Source: SIG575 sp045542485 (GTDB lineage: Bacteria; Bacillota; Clostridia; Oscillospirales; Acutalibacteraceae). From it: a stretch of DNA of 64,000 nt. The position numbers and the translations under genes were made by a program. Below, in pieces: positions 50,852 through 59,526 of this stretch (its first letter is position 1; each line of letters begins with the position of its first letter). The notes below the pieces were generated by a model. The model ran no database searches and was not told the origin of the DNA. It saw only the letters and a program-made list of their open reading frames with translations. The DNA lies in assembly GCA_045542485.1 (NCBI GenBank), contig JAZQLC010000025.1, forward strand, positions 1 to 64,000. Direction: 5' to 3'.

Positions 50852-51655
50852 TTGAGCAGAGGTAAGAGAAAAGAACAGAAACGCCGTGAAGAATACAACA
50901 AGGCAGTAAAGCACAAAATGGAGAGTGCCGCTGACCTTGCTGATAAGTATGCCCGTGCGTATGAATCTGATAAAGACAAAAACAGTGCGTATAAAAGAAA
51001 TAAGAGGATTGTAAACCGAAAATTGTTTTTGATACTCTGTAATATATTGTGTCAGGCAATTGTTTTGTTTGCAGTTATACTTCTTGTGCTTTTTCCGTTG
51101 AAAAATAACTTTAAAAATGTACTTGATAATTATTTTTCCGAAAGTGAACCACAGTTTGCGCAATACGGTCTCAGTGATGAATTTGTAGGTTCAGACAACG
51201 AAGAAAACGCTGTTTATTTTACCGATATTGATGAGCCTGATATGAATTCCTGTTACGCAGTAATCAGTGGCGAAAAGTTTTCCTGTAAGGTTTATTACGG
51301 TCTGAGTGAACAGGCGCTTCTCAGTGGTGTGTGTCATATTTCTGCAACGGAACTTCCCGGTTTTGATAAGCCCGTTATGCTTTACGGTTACAGCTCTACT
51401 CATCTTGTCGGTGCGGTGGAAACTCTCAAAGAAGGAGATGTTATCACCTATACCACAAACTATGGTGTGTATAAGTATCAGGTAACTTCCTGCAGTGTTA
51501 TTACGGCAGAGAGTAGTCTGCCCTATGACCTTGAGGCAGAAAAAGAACAGCTGGTTATCTGCACAGACTATCCTTTCGGCAGATACAAAACAGAAACAGG
51601 CAAAACCTACTGTATTCTTGCAGACAAGGTTTCAGGTCCTGAGGTTGTAAAATAA
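50852..51655 (+). CDS. sortase-like membrane protein with altered active site
   Basis: A 267-residue protein: a basic cytosolic N-terminus (1-52), one membrane helix (about 53-80), then an outside domain with a sortase pattern. ATELPGFDKPVMLYGYSSTH corresponds to the strand with the catalytic His, but the residue is Tyr180. LKEGDVITYTT and the Cys237 strand VICTDYPFG agree with sortases. Cys is present while the His is not, so it may not be a normal transpeptidase. TTG start with AGGTG in front. It shares a transcript with the next membrane protein gene. Other beta-barrel roles are possible. Confidence 0.6.
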   Translation: MSRGKRKEQKRREEYNKAVKHKMESAADLADKYARAYESDKDKNSAYKRNKRIVNRKLFLILCNILCQAIVLFAVILLVLFPLKNNFKNVLDNYFSESEPQFAQYGLSDEFVGSDNEENAVYFTDIDEPDMNSCYAVISGEKFSCKVYYGLSEQALLSGVCHISATELPGFDKPVMLYGYSSTHLVGAVETLKEGDVITYTTNYGVYKYQVTSCSVITAESSLPYDLEAEKEQLVICTDYPFGRYKTETGKTYCILADKVSGPEVVK

Positions 51656-51670
51656 CGGGAGCGTAATTGT

Positions 51671-52531
51671 ATGGAAAGCAAAAAAACATCATTTTCCTTA
51701 TCCGGCACTGCATTTCACATTGTGTCATTCTTTCTTGCATTGGCAATTGTTTTTGCAAGTGTTATGCTTGTTGCAGGTGTCACTCTGTTCAATGACAAAG
51801 ACCTGATTGACAGGGTTTCGGGAACAACCTATTTTTCGGAGCTGAACAATGAAATTGTAACAAGATGCAAAACAGTGGCTGCCAAGGGCGGAGTTGATTA
51901 TGAGGCAGTTGAGGGAGTTATCTCTTCAAGCAGAATTGATGCTGATTTCACAATCTATTTCAATTCCGTTTCTGCCAAGGACCCCCACGCAGGGCAAAAA
52001 ACAATTGACGAAGATGCGCTGGCTGCTGAATTGTATTCAGCCATTGTAAAATATGATCCGGATATTACGGATTCAGAAAAAGTAAACGCAGAAATAATCG
52101 CGAATAAGATGGCATATGAGTATAAATCTTCTATGGTTGTCAGGAATTTTGAAGAATATATAGGCTATTTTTCAATCTCCAAGACTGTGAGCCGATATAT
52201 TTTCTTTATACTTATGGCGCTGATAGCATATCTTATCGCAGCTATGTTTTCGCTCAACGGCAAAAAACAGAAACACCGTCTTTTCCGCAGGTTTGCCATA
52301 GTGTCCGGCTCTGCTGGGTTAACGGTGCTTGTGTGTTCTCTGCTTACGAAGTTTTCGGGAATTCTCGGCAAAATTTCCTTTGCGTCGACCCTGAGAGAGT
52401 ATAATCTCTTTATGAGTTTCTTTGATGATTTCCTGACATTTGTTATTGCATCGGGTGTTTTGTGGATTCTCATCGGAGTTGCGCTTCTCACATCGTGGTA
52501 TCTGTCTGTGACGGGCAGAATTGGCAAATAA
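51671..52531 (+). CDS. hypothetical membrane protein with four helices
   Basis: A 286-residue protein of unknown family. One helix at about 13-40, a 125-residue outside loop without motifs, then three helices at about 172-195, 213-235 and 250-280 separated by short basic turns (GKKQKHRLFRR). Its start is 15 bases after the sortase-like gene behind GGGAG, so the two are probably translated together and may work together. It converges with spoIIID and no terminator is obvious between them. Confidence 0.6.
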   Translation: MESKKTSFSLSGTAFHIVSFFLALAIVFASVMLVAGVTLFNDKDLIDRVSGTTYFSELNNEIVTRCKTVAAKGGVDYEAVEGVISSSRIDADFTIYFNSVSAKDPHAGQKTIDEDALAAELYSAIVKYDPDITDSEKVNAEIIANKMAYEYKSSMVVRNFEEYIGYFSISKTVSRYIFFILMALIAYLIAAMFSLNGKKQKHRLFRRFAIVSGSAGLTVLVCSLLTKFSGILGKISFASTLREYNLFMSFFDDFLTFVIASGVLWILIGVALLTSWYLSVTGRIGK

Positions 52532-52783
52532 TTATTTCAAGGCTTTATATTTTTCTTTTGTGGCAATTCCTCCACGGATATGTCTTTGTGCCTTGTTCAC
52601 ATCCAGCACTTCGCGTACCTGATTGTAAAGATGGGGATTAAGTTCACGGAGTCTGTTTGCCACATCCATATGTACAGTAGATTTACTGATTCCGAACTGC
52701 TTCGCCGTAGCTCTTACGGTGGAGTGGTTTTCTACAATATATACACCAAGCTCAACGGCTCGTTCTTCAACGGGATTTTTCAT
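52532..52783 (-). CDS. spoIIID: sporulation transcriptional regulator SpoIIID
   Basis: An 83-residue DNA-binding protein very similar to Bacillus SpoIIID. The helix-turn-helix is at about 22-41 (VRATAKQFGISKSTVHMDV), followed by LRELNPHLYNQVREVLDVNK and the basic RHIRGGIATKEKYK end. SpoIIID switches gene expression in the mother cell during sporulation. The ATG at 52783 is 7 bases from AAGGAGG. An ATG at 52789 is too close to the binding site. It indicates a sporulating ancestor and possibly a spore former. Confidence 0.95.
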   Translation of the reverse strand: MKNPVEERAVELGVYIVENHSTVRATAKQFGISKSTVHMDVANRLRELNPHLYNQVREVLDVNKAQRHIRGGIATKEKYKALK

Positions 52784-52852
52784 TTCCATACCTCCTTTGT
52801 ACTTAATATGCTGTGGGGAGGTAATATATGACCATATGAAAGGATATAGTTT

Positions 52853-53548
52853 ATGAAATTGATAGGTTTGCAAAAAATGACAGTTCTCGATTTTCCTGGC
52901 AGAGTAGCCTGTATCGTCTTCACATTCGGCTGTAATTTCAGATGTCCCTTCTGTCATAATGCATCCCTTGTTCTCGGAGAGGGCGAAAGCGATATAACTG
53001 AGGAAGAGTTTTTTTCTTATCTTAAGAAAAGAAAGGGAATTCTTGACGGTGTGTGCGTGACAGGCGGAGAGCCTCTTCTTCAGAAGGATATTGAAGAATT
53101 TCTCGGTAAAATCAAGGCTCTCGGATATGAGGTCAAGCTCGATACAAACGGAATGTATCCTGAAAAACTCAAAAAGGTTGTGCGCGAAGGTCTTGTTGAC
53201 TATGTGGCTATGGATATAAAAAATTCACCTGAATATTATGCTCAAACGGTGGGAAAAGATGAAATAGACTTTGAAAAAATAAAAGAAAGCGTAGATTTCC
53301 TTATCAATGAAGCGGGTTGTGATTACGAATTCAGAACAACCGTTGTTGCAGAATTTCATACGGAAAGTGCTTTTGAAGAAATCGGAAAGCTTATAAAAGG
53401 CGCAAAAAACTACTTTCTTCAGGGCTTTATTGATTCCGGTGATTTAATCGGTGAAAATCTTAATGCACTGCCGAAAAGCAATATGGAAAAAATGGCAGAT
53501 AGGGTAAGACCCTATGTTGAAAATGTTCAACTTCGAGGAGTGAACTGA
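52853..53548 (+). CDS. nrdG: anaerobic ribonucleotide reductase activating protein
   Basis: A 231-residue radical SAM protein. The cluster motif is Cys27, Cys31 and Cys34 in GCNFRCPFCHN, after the typical TVLDFPGRVACIVFTFG. CVTGGEPLL is the SAM-contact GGE motif. It makes the glycyl radical of the class III ribonucleotide reductase NrdD, which is not in this window. The family is easily confused with other glycyl-radical activases, but the length and N-terminus fit NrdG. It ends two bases before the acetyltransferase start, whose binding site lies in its last codons. Confidence 0.85.
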   Translation: MKLIGLQKMTVLDFPGRVACIVFTFGCNFRCPFCHNASLVLGEGESDITEEEFFSYLKKRKGILDGVCVTGGEPLLQKDIEEFLGKIKALGYEVKLDTNGMYPEKLKKVVREGLVDYVAMDIKNSPEYYAQTVGKDEIDFEKIKESVDFLINEAGCDYEFRTTVVAEFHTESAFEEIGKLIKGAKNYFLQGFIDSGDLIGENLNALPKSNMEKMADRVRPYVENVQLRGVN

Positions 53549-53549
53549 T

Positions 53550-54152
53550 ATGACAGAAAAAGAAAAAATGCATACGGGAGATTTGTATCTGCCTAATGAT
53601 AAAACAATTCTTGAAGAGCAGGAAAAATGTCTCGACAGACTTTACGATTACAATATGACACGCCCTACCGAAGGCAAAAAAAGAGAAGCACTTCTCAAGG
53701 AGATGTTTGCAGAAATCGGTGAAGGCTGCTACATCGAGCCTCCGCTTCACGCAAATTGGGGCGGAAAGTTTGTGCATTTCGGTAAAAATGTGTACGCAAA
53801 TTTCGGCTTGACAATGGTTGATGACACTCATATTTATGTGGGTGACGCCACAATGTTCGGCCCCAATGTGGTGATTGCAACTGCCGGACATCCTATTTTA
53901 CCCGAGCTGCGCGAGAAGGCTTATCAGTATAATTCTTCAGTCAGAATCGGCAGAAATTGCTGGATAGGTGCAGGTGCAGTGATTGTGCCCGGTGTTACAA
54001 TCGGTGACAATACGGTAATCGGTGCAGGAAGTGTAGTGACGAAAGATATCCCGTCAGGTGTTGTGGCTGTGGGAAACCCGTGCAGAGTGCTCAGGGAAAT
54101 CGGTGACCACGACAGAGAATATTATTTCAAAGACAGAAAAATTGAATTATAA
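53550..54152 (+). CDS. sugar O-acetyltransferase (Maa/LacA type)
   Basis: A 200-residue left-handed beta-helix (hexapeptide repeat) enzyme. The N-terminal helical part (MHTGDLYLPNDKTI, EGKKREALLKEMF) is typical of maltose and galactoside acetyltransferases. His114 in ATAGHPI is the catalytic base. IGRNCWIGAGAVIVPGVTIGDNTVIGAGSVV shows the hexapeptide rungs, followed by the PCRVLREI end. It transfers acetyl from acetyl-CoA to a sugar hydroxyl. Co-transcribed with nrdG; no metabolic link is evident. Confidence 0.9.
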   Translation: MTEKEKMHTGDLYLPNDKTILEEQEKCLDRLYDYNMTRPTEGKKREALLKEMFAEIGEGCYIEPPLHANWGGKFVHFGKNVYANFGLTMVDDTHIYVGDATMFGPNVVIATAGHPILPELREKAYQYNSSVRIGRNCWIGAGAVIVPGVTIGDNTVIGAGSVVTKDIPSGVVAVGNPCRVLREIGDHDREYYFKDRKIEL

Positions 54153-54154
54153 TA

Positions 54155-54194
54155 AAAAAGACTGCCTCAGTTGAACTGAAGCAGTCTTTATTTT
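54155..54194. terminator. bidirectional terminator between convergent genes
   Basis: Stem AAAGACTGC/GCAGTCTTT with further TCAGT/ACTGA pairs and T residues on both strands. It serves both the acetyltransferase and the DUF4091 gene. Confidence 0.85.
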
Positions 54195-54195
54195 A

Positions 54196-55827
54196 TTAAA
54201 GGAGTTCTTTGATTGCTTTATTGATTTCTTCTCTCTTTTCCAAGTGCCACTTTTCACTTCTGGGATAATCGGTGAAAGTAAGATTGAATCTCTCGCCATC
54301 GTTGTTTTCGAGAATTTCCATAACCTTATCCTTACCGGCAAGATTTTCAAGAAGCTGAAGTGCTCTCATATCCTGGAAAGCCTCATTCATAGCCTTCAGT
54401 CTGACAGAAGTCCAGGCTGTGCCGTCGGGAGCAGGGTAAACTACAAAAGCATCGCCTGATGAGAATGCGCAGTCAGCGTCAGATTCAGCAAAGGGGTCAA
54501 CAGGTCTGACGGAAAGCTGTGAGAAATAGAAGTTATAACCCCAGTGGAGGAAGCCTTTTACATTGTATTTATACATCTGCATACCGATGATTCTTGTTCT
54601 CTGCAAGGGCATTGAGAAGAATCTGTTGGAGTAATAGCGGTCTTTCGGTCCGCAACAGTTGTATGTCCAGAGTTCAGGTACCTTTCCTGCAAAGTCTTCA
54701 ATATGGTCTTCGCAGGGGATAGGCAGAGGCACATATCCTTTCTCGTAGAATTCAAATTCGGAGAGTGCGTCTATTATTCTGAATCTCTTTCCGAAAAGCT
54801 CGTGCATAAGAGTGCTGAGCTTTCCGTAAACTTCCAGTGCACTTTCGCTGGGCTCATCAGAAACGTGGAAGAAGCAGTTGTCTGCAACACCCTCTTTTTC
54901 TAAAAATTCAGTAAGGCAGGGTGCAAGGGAAGTGAGAAAATCCTTATATTCGTCGCCTGTGGAATCTGTTTCCCAACCGAAAATTCTTTTTGTTTCGCCG
55001 TCGACCTCAGCCATAATTTTCGGTGCGTGAAGAGCTCCCCATTGTGTGAACAGATGTGACATTTCAAAATATCTGATGCCGTTTTTCTTGCAGATATCAA
55101 TCCATTTTTTCAGTTTTGTAAAATCAAACTCGTATCCTGCATCGGTCTTTTTTACGCCAACCAACTGAACTGTAAGTCGTTCTGAGCCGATTTTTGTATC
55201 AAGGGGAGGTGTGAAAAGGGGGGTGAGAATAAAGTTCATTCCGTGCTCTGATGCAGTTTTGATGAAGTTTTCCACAATTCTCCAGAATTCATCACTGAAA
55301 ACGGGAACCTTGTAGTATGTAGCAAGGCTGTCTGAATGAAACCAGTTTGTGTAAATAAGTGACTGCTCGGGAAGAGCTGCGTCGATAATTTCCAAAGTGA
55401 TTTTTTCACTTCCAAGACTTTCACCGTCTCGGTTTTTAACTGTGATTTCGATTTCGTGTATTCCGGCTTCAGGGCTTTCAGCCTCAATATAAAAGCTCAT
55501 CCAGGTATTCTGCGGGATGGTGAAATTTTCGCCTTTATAGGGACGGAGTACATCGGGATAAAGACCCGGTGTTTTTCTCAGATAATAGTCATCAACATCT
55601 CCGTCAACGGGTTTCACCGAGGGTACGGAAAGGACTCGGTAAATATTCAGATTTTCAGAAACCTCGATTGTGATATCGTTTAAATTTTCGTCACTTGCGA
55701 AAGCAAACTGAAAAGCCGTTTTTTCATTTCTGAATCCTGAAAGTCTGTTGATTTTCAAATAATTTTTCGGCTCTTCGTCGAGAAAAACCTTTGCCATTGA
55801 TGATAAAACATAAGTTTTGATTGCCAT
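54196..55827 (-). CDS. DUF4091 domain protein (GH123-like)
   Basis: A 543-residue cytosolic protein. The N-terminal beta-sandwich (about 15-145) is followed by a TIM-barrel-like DUF4091 part with WFHSDSLATYYKVPVFSDEFW, FEMSHLFTQWGA, FFHVSDEP (the acidic pair used by related GH123 enzymes) and GFLHWGYNFYF. GH123-like enzymes cut N-acetylhexosaminides by substrate assistance, but DUF4091 members are largely uncharacterised. ATG at 55827 follows AAGGATG. It is divergent from the GH13 gene over 127 bases. Confidence 0.8.
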   Translation of the reverse strand: MAIKTYVLSSMAKVFLDEEPKNYLKINRLSGFRNEKTAFQFAFASDENLNDITIEVSENLNIYRVLSVPSVKPVDGDVDDYYLRKTPGLYPDVLRPYKGENFTIPQNTWMSFYIEAESPEAGIHEIEITVKNRDGESLGSEKITLEIIDAALPEQSLIYTNWFHSDSLATYYKVPVFSDEFWRIVENFIKTASEHGMNFILTPLFTPPLDTKIGSERLTVQLVGVKKTDAGYEFDFTKLKKWIDICKKNGIRYFEMSHLFTQWGALHAPKIMAEVDGETKRIFGWETDSTGDEYKDFLTSLAPCLTEFLEKEGVADNCFFHVSDEPSESALEVYGKLSTLMHELFGKRFRIIDALSEFEFYEKGYVPLPIPCEDHIEDFAGKVPELWTYNCCGPKDRYYSNRFFSMPLQRTRIIGMQMYKYNVKGFLHWGYNFYFSQLSVRPVDPFAESDADCAFSSGDAFVVYPAPDGTAWTSVRLKAMNEAFQDMRALQLLENLAGKDKVMEILENNDGERFNLTFTDYPRSEKWHLEKREEINKAIKELL

Positions 55828-55954
55828 AAAATCACATCCTTTTAATAAATATAACACGGGAGAATAATTATTTCAATAATTTTTTATAAAACAGGTTTAT
55901 TTAAAGTCTTTTCTCAAAGAATAATTATTGAATAAATCTAGGAGATATTTTCAT

Positions 55955-57835
55955 ATGGAGAATTTAAAAAGGGTGCTTAACATCTTAAGAGAAAATGAAA
56001 AAAACACAAGAGAAAAATATAAAATGCCCTATGCGTGGAATTATGTGAGCGCAGAGTTTGAAAAGGCTCCCGAGCAGGGTGAAATATTAGTCGATTCAAG
56101 AGATTATTTCATAAAAACAATTGAATATATATTATCGTTCAAAAAAGCAAAGCAAAAGGAGACGGGTTCTTTTTACTCGCTTTTTGTCAGAAGCTTTTCA
56201 GCCTGGGACCACGGGAACGGTCTTGAAAACGGAACTTTTCTCAAGACAATCGCACTGCTTCCCGTTCTCAAAGAAATGGGCTTTGGCGGTATATATTTTC
56301 TTCCCGTTTTTATGATGTCCAGGTCAAATCAGAAAGGTGAGCTCCCTTCGCCCTATGCCATAAAAAATATTATGAAAATTGACAATTGCTATCACGATTC
56401 TCACCTTGAGGGGATGACGTCAGAGGAAGAATTTTCAGCATTGTGCGAAGCGTGTCACAAGCTTCAGATGAGGGTTGTTCTTGATTTTGCATTCAGGACG
56501 GCATCAAGGGACAGTGATTTGTGTGAAACCCATCCCGAGTGGTTTTATTGGGTTAAAAACCATAGTTTGCTTGATTTTAAAGCGCCTGAATGTGACGAAA
56601 TGGGTCACACCGCGGTGAACGAAAAAAATGTGAAGCAGTTATACAAATCGGAAAATATGACTGCTTTTGCAGAGTGTTTTTCTTTTCCGCCTGATGAGAA
56701 TACGGCGAATCATTTTTACAGTGACGAAAAAAGCTTTACGGCTCTTATTTCAGAGAATCTGGGAATTTCCGTAATGCCCGGTTTTGCCGACACAATCAAC
56801 GACCCGCAACCACCCTGGAGTGATGTGACATTTTTCAAATACTATTTCGATAACACGGAAAATGCGAGAAAAAAATTCGGCGATTCTTTCCCGCCGATGA
56901 TTGCTCAGGATGGGGTGAAGTGCAGTGTCTTTCCCGGTGAAAAACCGAACAAGGATTTGTGGCGGTATGTGCAGAATGTAATTCCTTATTATATGGACAA
57001 GTATTCAATCGACGGTGCAAGAATTGATATGGCACACGCACTGCCTGAGGAATTGACAAAGAATATAATTTCAGAAATCAAAAGGAAAAACAAAGCCTTT
57101 CTCCTGTGGTCAGAGGAGTTTGACAGCTCATCCTCAGAGGAATTGAAAAATGCCGGTTACAGCTTCTATACGGGCGGTATATGGGATTTGTGGAATAAGG
57201 AGAGTTACTCATCGCCAACCTTCAACAAACGGCTTACAGAGTGTATTTCAGGATGTATTCCGTCAATTTCCTGCACGGAAAACGCAGATACGCCGAGAAG
57301 TATGTGCACGATGGGGCTTCTCAAATCAATGGCAGCAGTTGTTGTGACGGCACTTTTACCCAACACGGTTTATTTTATCAACAACGCTCAGGAATTTGCT
57401 GAAAAACAACCTATGAATCTCGGCCTGAGAAACACGGAAAAAGGAAGATTTGTTCTGCCGAGAAAACATCCCCTTTACGGAAAACTTGCATTTTTCGATA
57501 AATATTATTTTGACTGGAAAAACAGAAAGCATTTATATGAAGCAATAAATAAGGCGTTGTCACTCAGACGCAAATATTCAGATGTTTTGTCTGATGTTAA
57601 CAACTACGATTTGAAACAACTGAAATCAGGCTCTGAAATTACAGCAGTCTGCGGATGGAACGGACGGAAAGGTTATCTTCTTCTCTTCAACAGAGGTACG
57701 GAAGAAATAAAAATGTACGCAAAGAAATGTGTGCCTGAGGATGCAAGGCTTGGTGAATGTATTTACGGCTGCGAAAACAAGGATGTGCTTTATCCTGACA
57801 GTGTGATAGTTTATGATTTAGAAAACAAAAAATAA
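55955..57835 (+). CDS. GH13-like alpha-amylase family protein
   Basis: A 626-residue protein. The barrel shows GFGGIYFLPVFMMS, RVVLDFAFRTASRDS, the nucleophile Asp358 in DGARIDMAHA, the acid/base Glu387 in LLWSEEFD, and TENADTPRS where GH13 usually has NHD, so the third acid is in a changed setting. A C-terminal beta domain follows. The segment LDFAFRTASRDSDLCETHPEW recalls maltosyltransferase-type GH13 members. No signal peptide, so it acts inside on alpha-glucans. Start behind AGGAG; an earlier in-frame TTG at 55928 is less likely. Exact activity cannot be told. Confidence 0.78.
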   Translation: MENLKRVLNILRENEKNTREKYKMPYAWNYVSAEFEKAPEQGEILVDSRDYFIKTIEYILSFKKAKQKETGSFYSLFVRSFSAWDHGNGLENGTFLKTIALLPVLKEMGFGGIYFLPVFMMSRSNQKGELPSPYAIKNIMKIDNCYHDSHLEGMTSEEEFSALCEACHKLQMRVVLDFAFRTASRDSDLCETHPEWFYWVKNHSLLDFKAPECDEMGHTAVNEKNVKQLYKSENMTAFAECFSFPPDENTANHFYSDEKSFTALISENLGISVMPGFADTINDPQPPWSDVTFFKYYFDNTENARKKFGDSFPPMIAQDGVKCSVFPGEKPNKDLWRYVQNVIPYYMDKYSIDGARIDMAHALPEELTKNIISEIKRKNKAFLLWSEEFDSSSSEELKNAGYSFYTGGIWDLWNKESYSSPTFNKRLTECISGCIPSISCTENADTPRSMCTMGLLKSMAAVVVTALLPNTVYFINNAQEFAEKQPMNLGLRNTEKGRFVLPRKHPLYGKLAFFDKYYFDWKNRKHLYEAINKALSLRRKYSDVLSDVNNYDLKQLKSGSEITAVCGWNGRKGYLLLFNRGTEEIKMYAKKCVPEDARLGECIYGCENKDVLYPDSVIVYDLENKK

Positions 57836-57858
57836 TTTGACAAATTTTTCAAAATCCC

Positions 57859-57887
57859 TTGACGATTCAGTGAAAAAATTATATATT
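57859..57887 (+). promoter_or_regulatory. promoter of GH4 gene
   Basis: TTGACG, 17-base spacer, TATATT, 33 bases before the ATG. Confidence 0.7.
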
Positions 57888-57919
57888 TTATATAACACCA
57901 AATATTGGAGGGATTTATT

Positions 57920-59257
57920 ATGAAAATTACTTTTATGGGTGCGGGCAGTACTGTTTTTGCAAGAAATGTTATCGGTGACTGTATGTGTACACCTTGCCTG
58001 AGAGATGCTGAATTTGCACTTTATGACATTGACGGTCAGCGTCTTAAGGATTCTGAAATTATTCTTAATGCAATCAATGCAAATGTAAACGAAAACAGAG
58101 CTAAAATCACAACTCATCTTGGAGTCGAAAATAGAAAAGAAGCTCTTCGCGGAGCAAAATTTGTTGTAAACGCAATTCAGGTAGGTCTCTATGACCCTTG
58201 CACAATTACTGACTTTGAAATTCCTAAAAAATACGGTCTTCGTCAGACAATCGCTGACACACTCGGCATCGGCGGTATTATGAGAGGTCTCAGAACAATT
58301 CCCGTTCTTGCTGACTTTGCAGCAGATATGGAAGAGGTTTGTCCCGACGCGTGGTTCCTTAACTATACAAATCCCATGGCAATCCTCACAGGCTTTATGA
58401 CAAGATACACAGGCGTTAAGACAATCGGTCTCTGCCACAGTGTTCAGACCTGCTCACGCGACCTTCTCAGCGGTGTAGGTATGGATGATAAAATCGAAGG
58501 CAGATACGACCTTATCGCAGGTATCAACCATATGGCGTGGCTCCTTGAAATCAAGGACAAGGACGGAAACGACCTTTATCCCGAAATCAAGAGAAGAGCT
58601 ATTGAAAAGAATGACAAGGCACTTCTCGGCGAAATCGAGAAACACGGCGATATGGTAAGATATGAGTATATCAGAAGACTCGGTTACTATTGCACAGAGT
58701 CAAGTGAACACAACTCTGAATACAATATGTTCTTCATCAAGGATAAATATCCTGAAATGATTGAAAAATATAACATTCCTCTTGATGAATATCCCAGACG
58801 CTGCGTAAACCAGATTGCAGGTTGGGAAAAAGAGCGTGACAGCATTCTTGCTGACGGCAAAATCACTCACGACAGGTCACACGAATATGCATCATACATT
58901 ATGGAATCAATGGTTACAAACAAGCCCTACAAAATCGGCGGTAACGTTTACAACGGCGGACTTATTGAAAACCTTGACAGAGATGCTTGTGTTGAAGTGC
59001 CTTGCCTTATTGATGCAAGTGGTATCCATCCCTGCAGAATCGGTAAGCTTCCCGTTCAGCTTGCAGCTATGAATATGACAAACATCAATCCTCAGCTTCT
59101 CACAATTGAAGCAGCAGTAACACGCAAGAAGGACGCAATCTATCAGGCAGCTATGCTCGACCCCCACACAGCATCAGAGCTTAACATTGACGATATCGTT
59201 AAGATGGTTGATGAGCTTATTGAAGTTCACGGTGACTGGCTCCCGAAATACAACTGA
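57920..59257 (+). CDS. GH4 family alpha-glycosidase (alpha-galactosidase or alpha-galacturonidase)
   Basis: A 445-residue NAD- and Mn-dependent glycosidase. It has the Rossmann start FMGAGSTVFARNV, NYTNPMA, the metal ligands Cys172 in GLCHSVQ and His204 in GINHMAW, and YYCTESSEHNSEYNMFF, which resembles MelA and LplD. GH4 enzymes cut by oxidation and elimination and work in the cytosol. MelA-like members act on alpha-galactosides and LplD-like members on rhamnogalacturonan pieces. The rhamnose genes nearby make the second choice attractive, but sequence by eye does not decide. Own promoter and terminator; strong TTGGAGGG binding site. Confidence 0.88.
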   Translation: MKITFMGAGSTVFARNVIGDCMCTPCLRDAEFALYDIDGQRLKDSEIILNAINANVNENRAKITTHLGVENRKEALRGAKFVVNAIQVGLYDPCTITDFEIPKKYGLRQTIADTLGIGGIMRGLRTIPVLADFAADMEEVCPDAWFLNYTNPMAILTGFMTRYTGVKTIGLCHSVQTCSRDLLSGVGMDDKIEGRYDLIAGINHMAWLLEIKDKDGNDLYPEIKRRAIEKNDKALLGEIEKHGDMVRYEYIRRLGYYCTESSEHNSEYNMFFIKDKYPEMIEKYNIPLDEYPRRCVNQIAGWEKERDSILADGKITHDRSHEYASYIMESMVTNKPYKIGGNVYNGGLIENLDRDACVEVPCLIDASGIHPCRIGKLPVQLAAMNMTNINPQLLTIEAAVTRKKDAIYQAAMLDPHTASELNIDDIVKMVDELIEVHGDWLPKYN

Positions 59258-59274
59258 TAACTTAAAGATAACAG

Positions 59275-59307
59275 AAAGCCTTGCAGACGAATCTGCAAGG
59301 CTTTTAA
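59275..59307 (+). terminator. terminator of GH4 gene
   Basis: Stem AGCCTTGCAGA with TCTGCAAGGCT (11 bp), loop CGAA plus one base, followed by TTTTAATT. Confidence 0.85.
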
Positions 59308-59333
59308 TTAATAAAAATAAATAATTTTTCTTG

Positions 59334-59367
59334 TGAAAAAACGCTTTTCCGAATCTGGGAAAAGCGT
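59334..59367 (-). terminator. second minus-strand terminator after iol operon
   Basis: ACGCTTTTCC pairs with GGAAAAGCGT; on the minus strand the stem is followed by TTTTTT. It backs up the terminator at 59478-59509. Confidence 0.7.
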
Positions 59368-59466
59368 CTTTCTATCTCTGTATATAACTCTTTCTCTATC
59401 TCTATCTCTTTCTCTATCTCTGGTGGACAATGTCTGCAAAAAAACAGACAATGTCCGGACAATGTC
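59368..59466. repeat. pyrimidine microsatellite and three GACAATGTC palindromes
   Basis: 59368-59421 is a CTCTAT/CTCTTT tract. GACAATGTC, a palindrome around a central base, follows at 59426, 59447 and 59458. No gene is visible. Confidence 0.75.
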
Positions 59467-59477
59467 CGCACTGAGAC

Positions 59478-59509
59478 AAAAACCTCCCCTTGAAAACACA
59501 AGGGGAGGT
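59478..59509 (-). terminator. terminator of iol operon
   Basis: Stem ACCTCCCCTTG with CAAGGGGAGGT (11 bp) followed on the minus strand by TTTTTG, 18 bases after the iolG stop codon. Confidence 0.9.
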
Positions 59510-59526
59510 GAATTTTTTGCTCGAAT

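Noticed and set aside
57905..57920. Upstream start codon for the GH4 gene
   Set aside because: It would include the ribosome binding site TTGGAGGG in the coding part; the ATG at 57920 fits the family N-terminus exactly.
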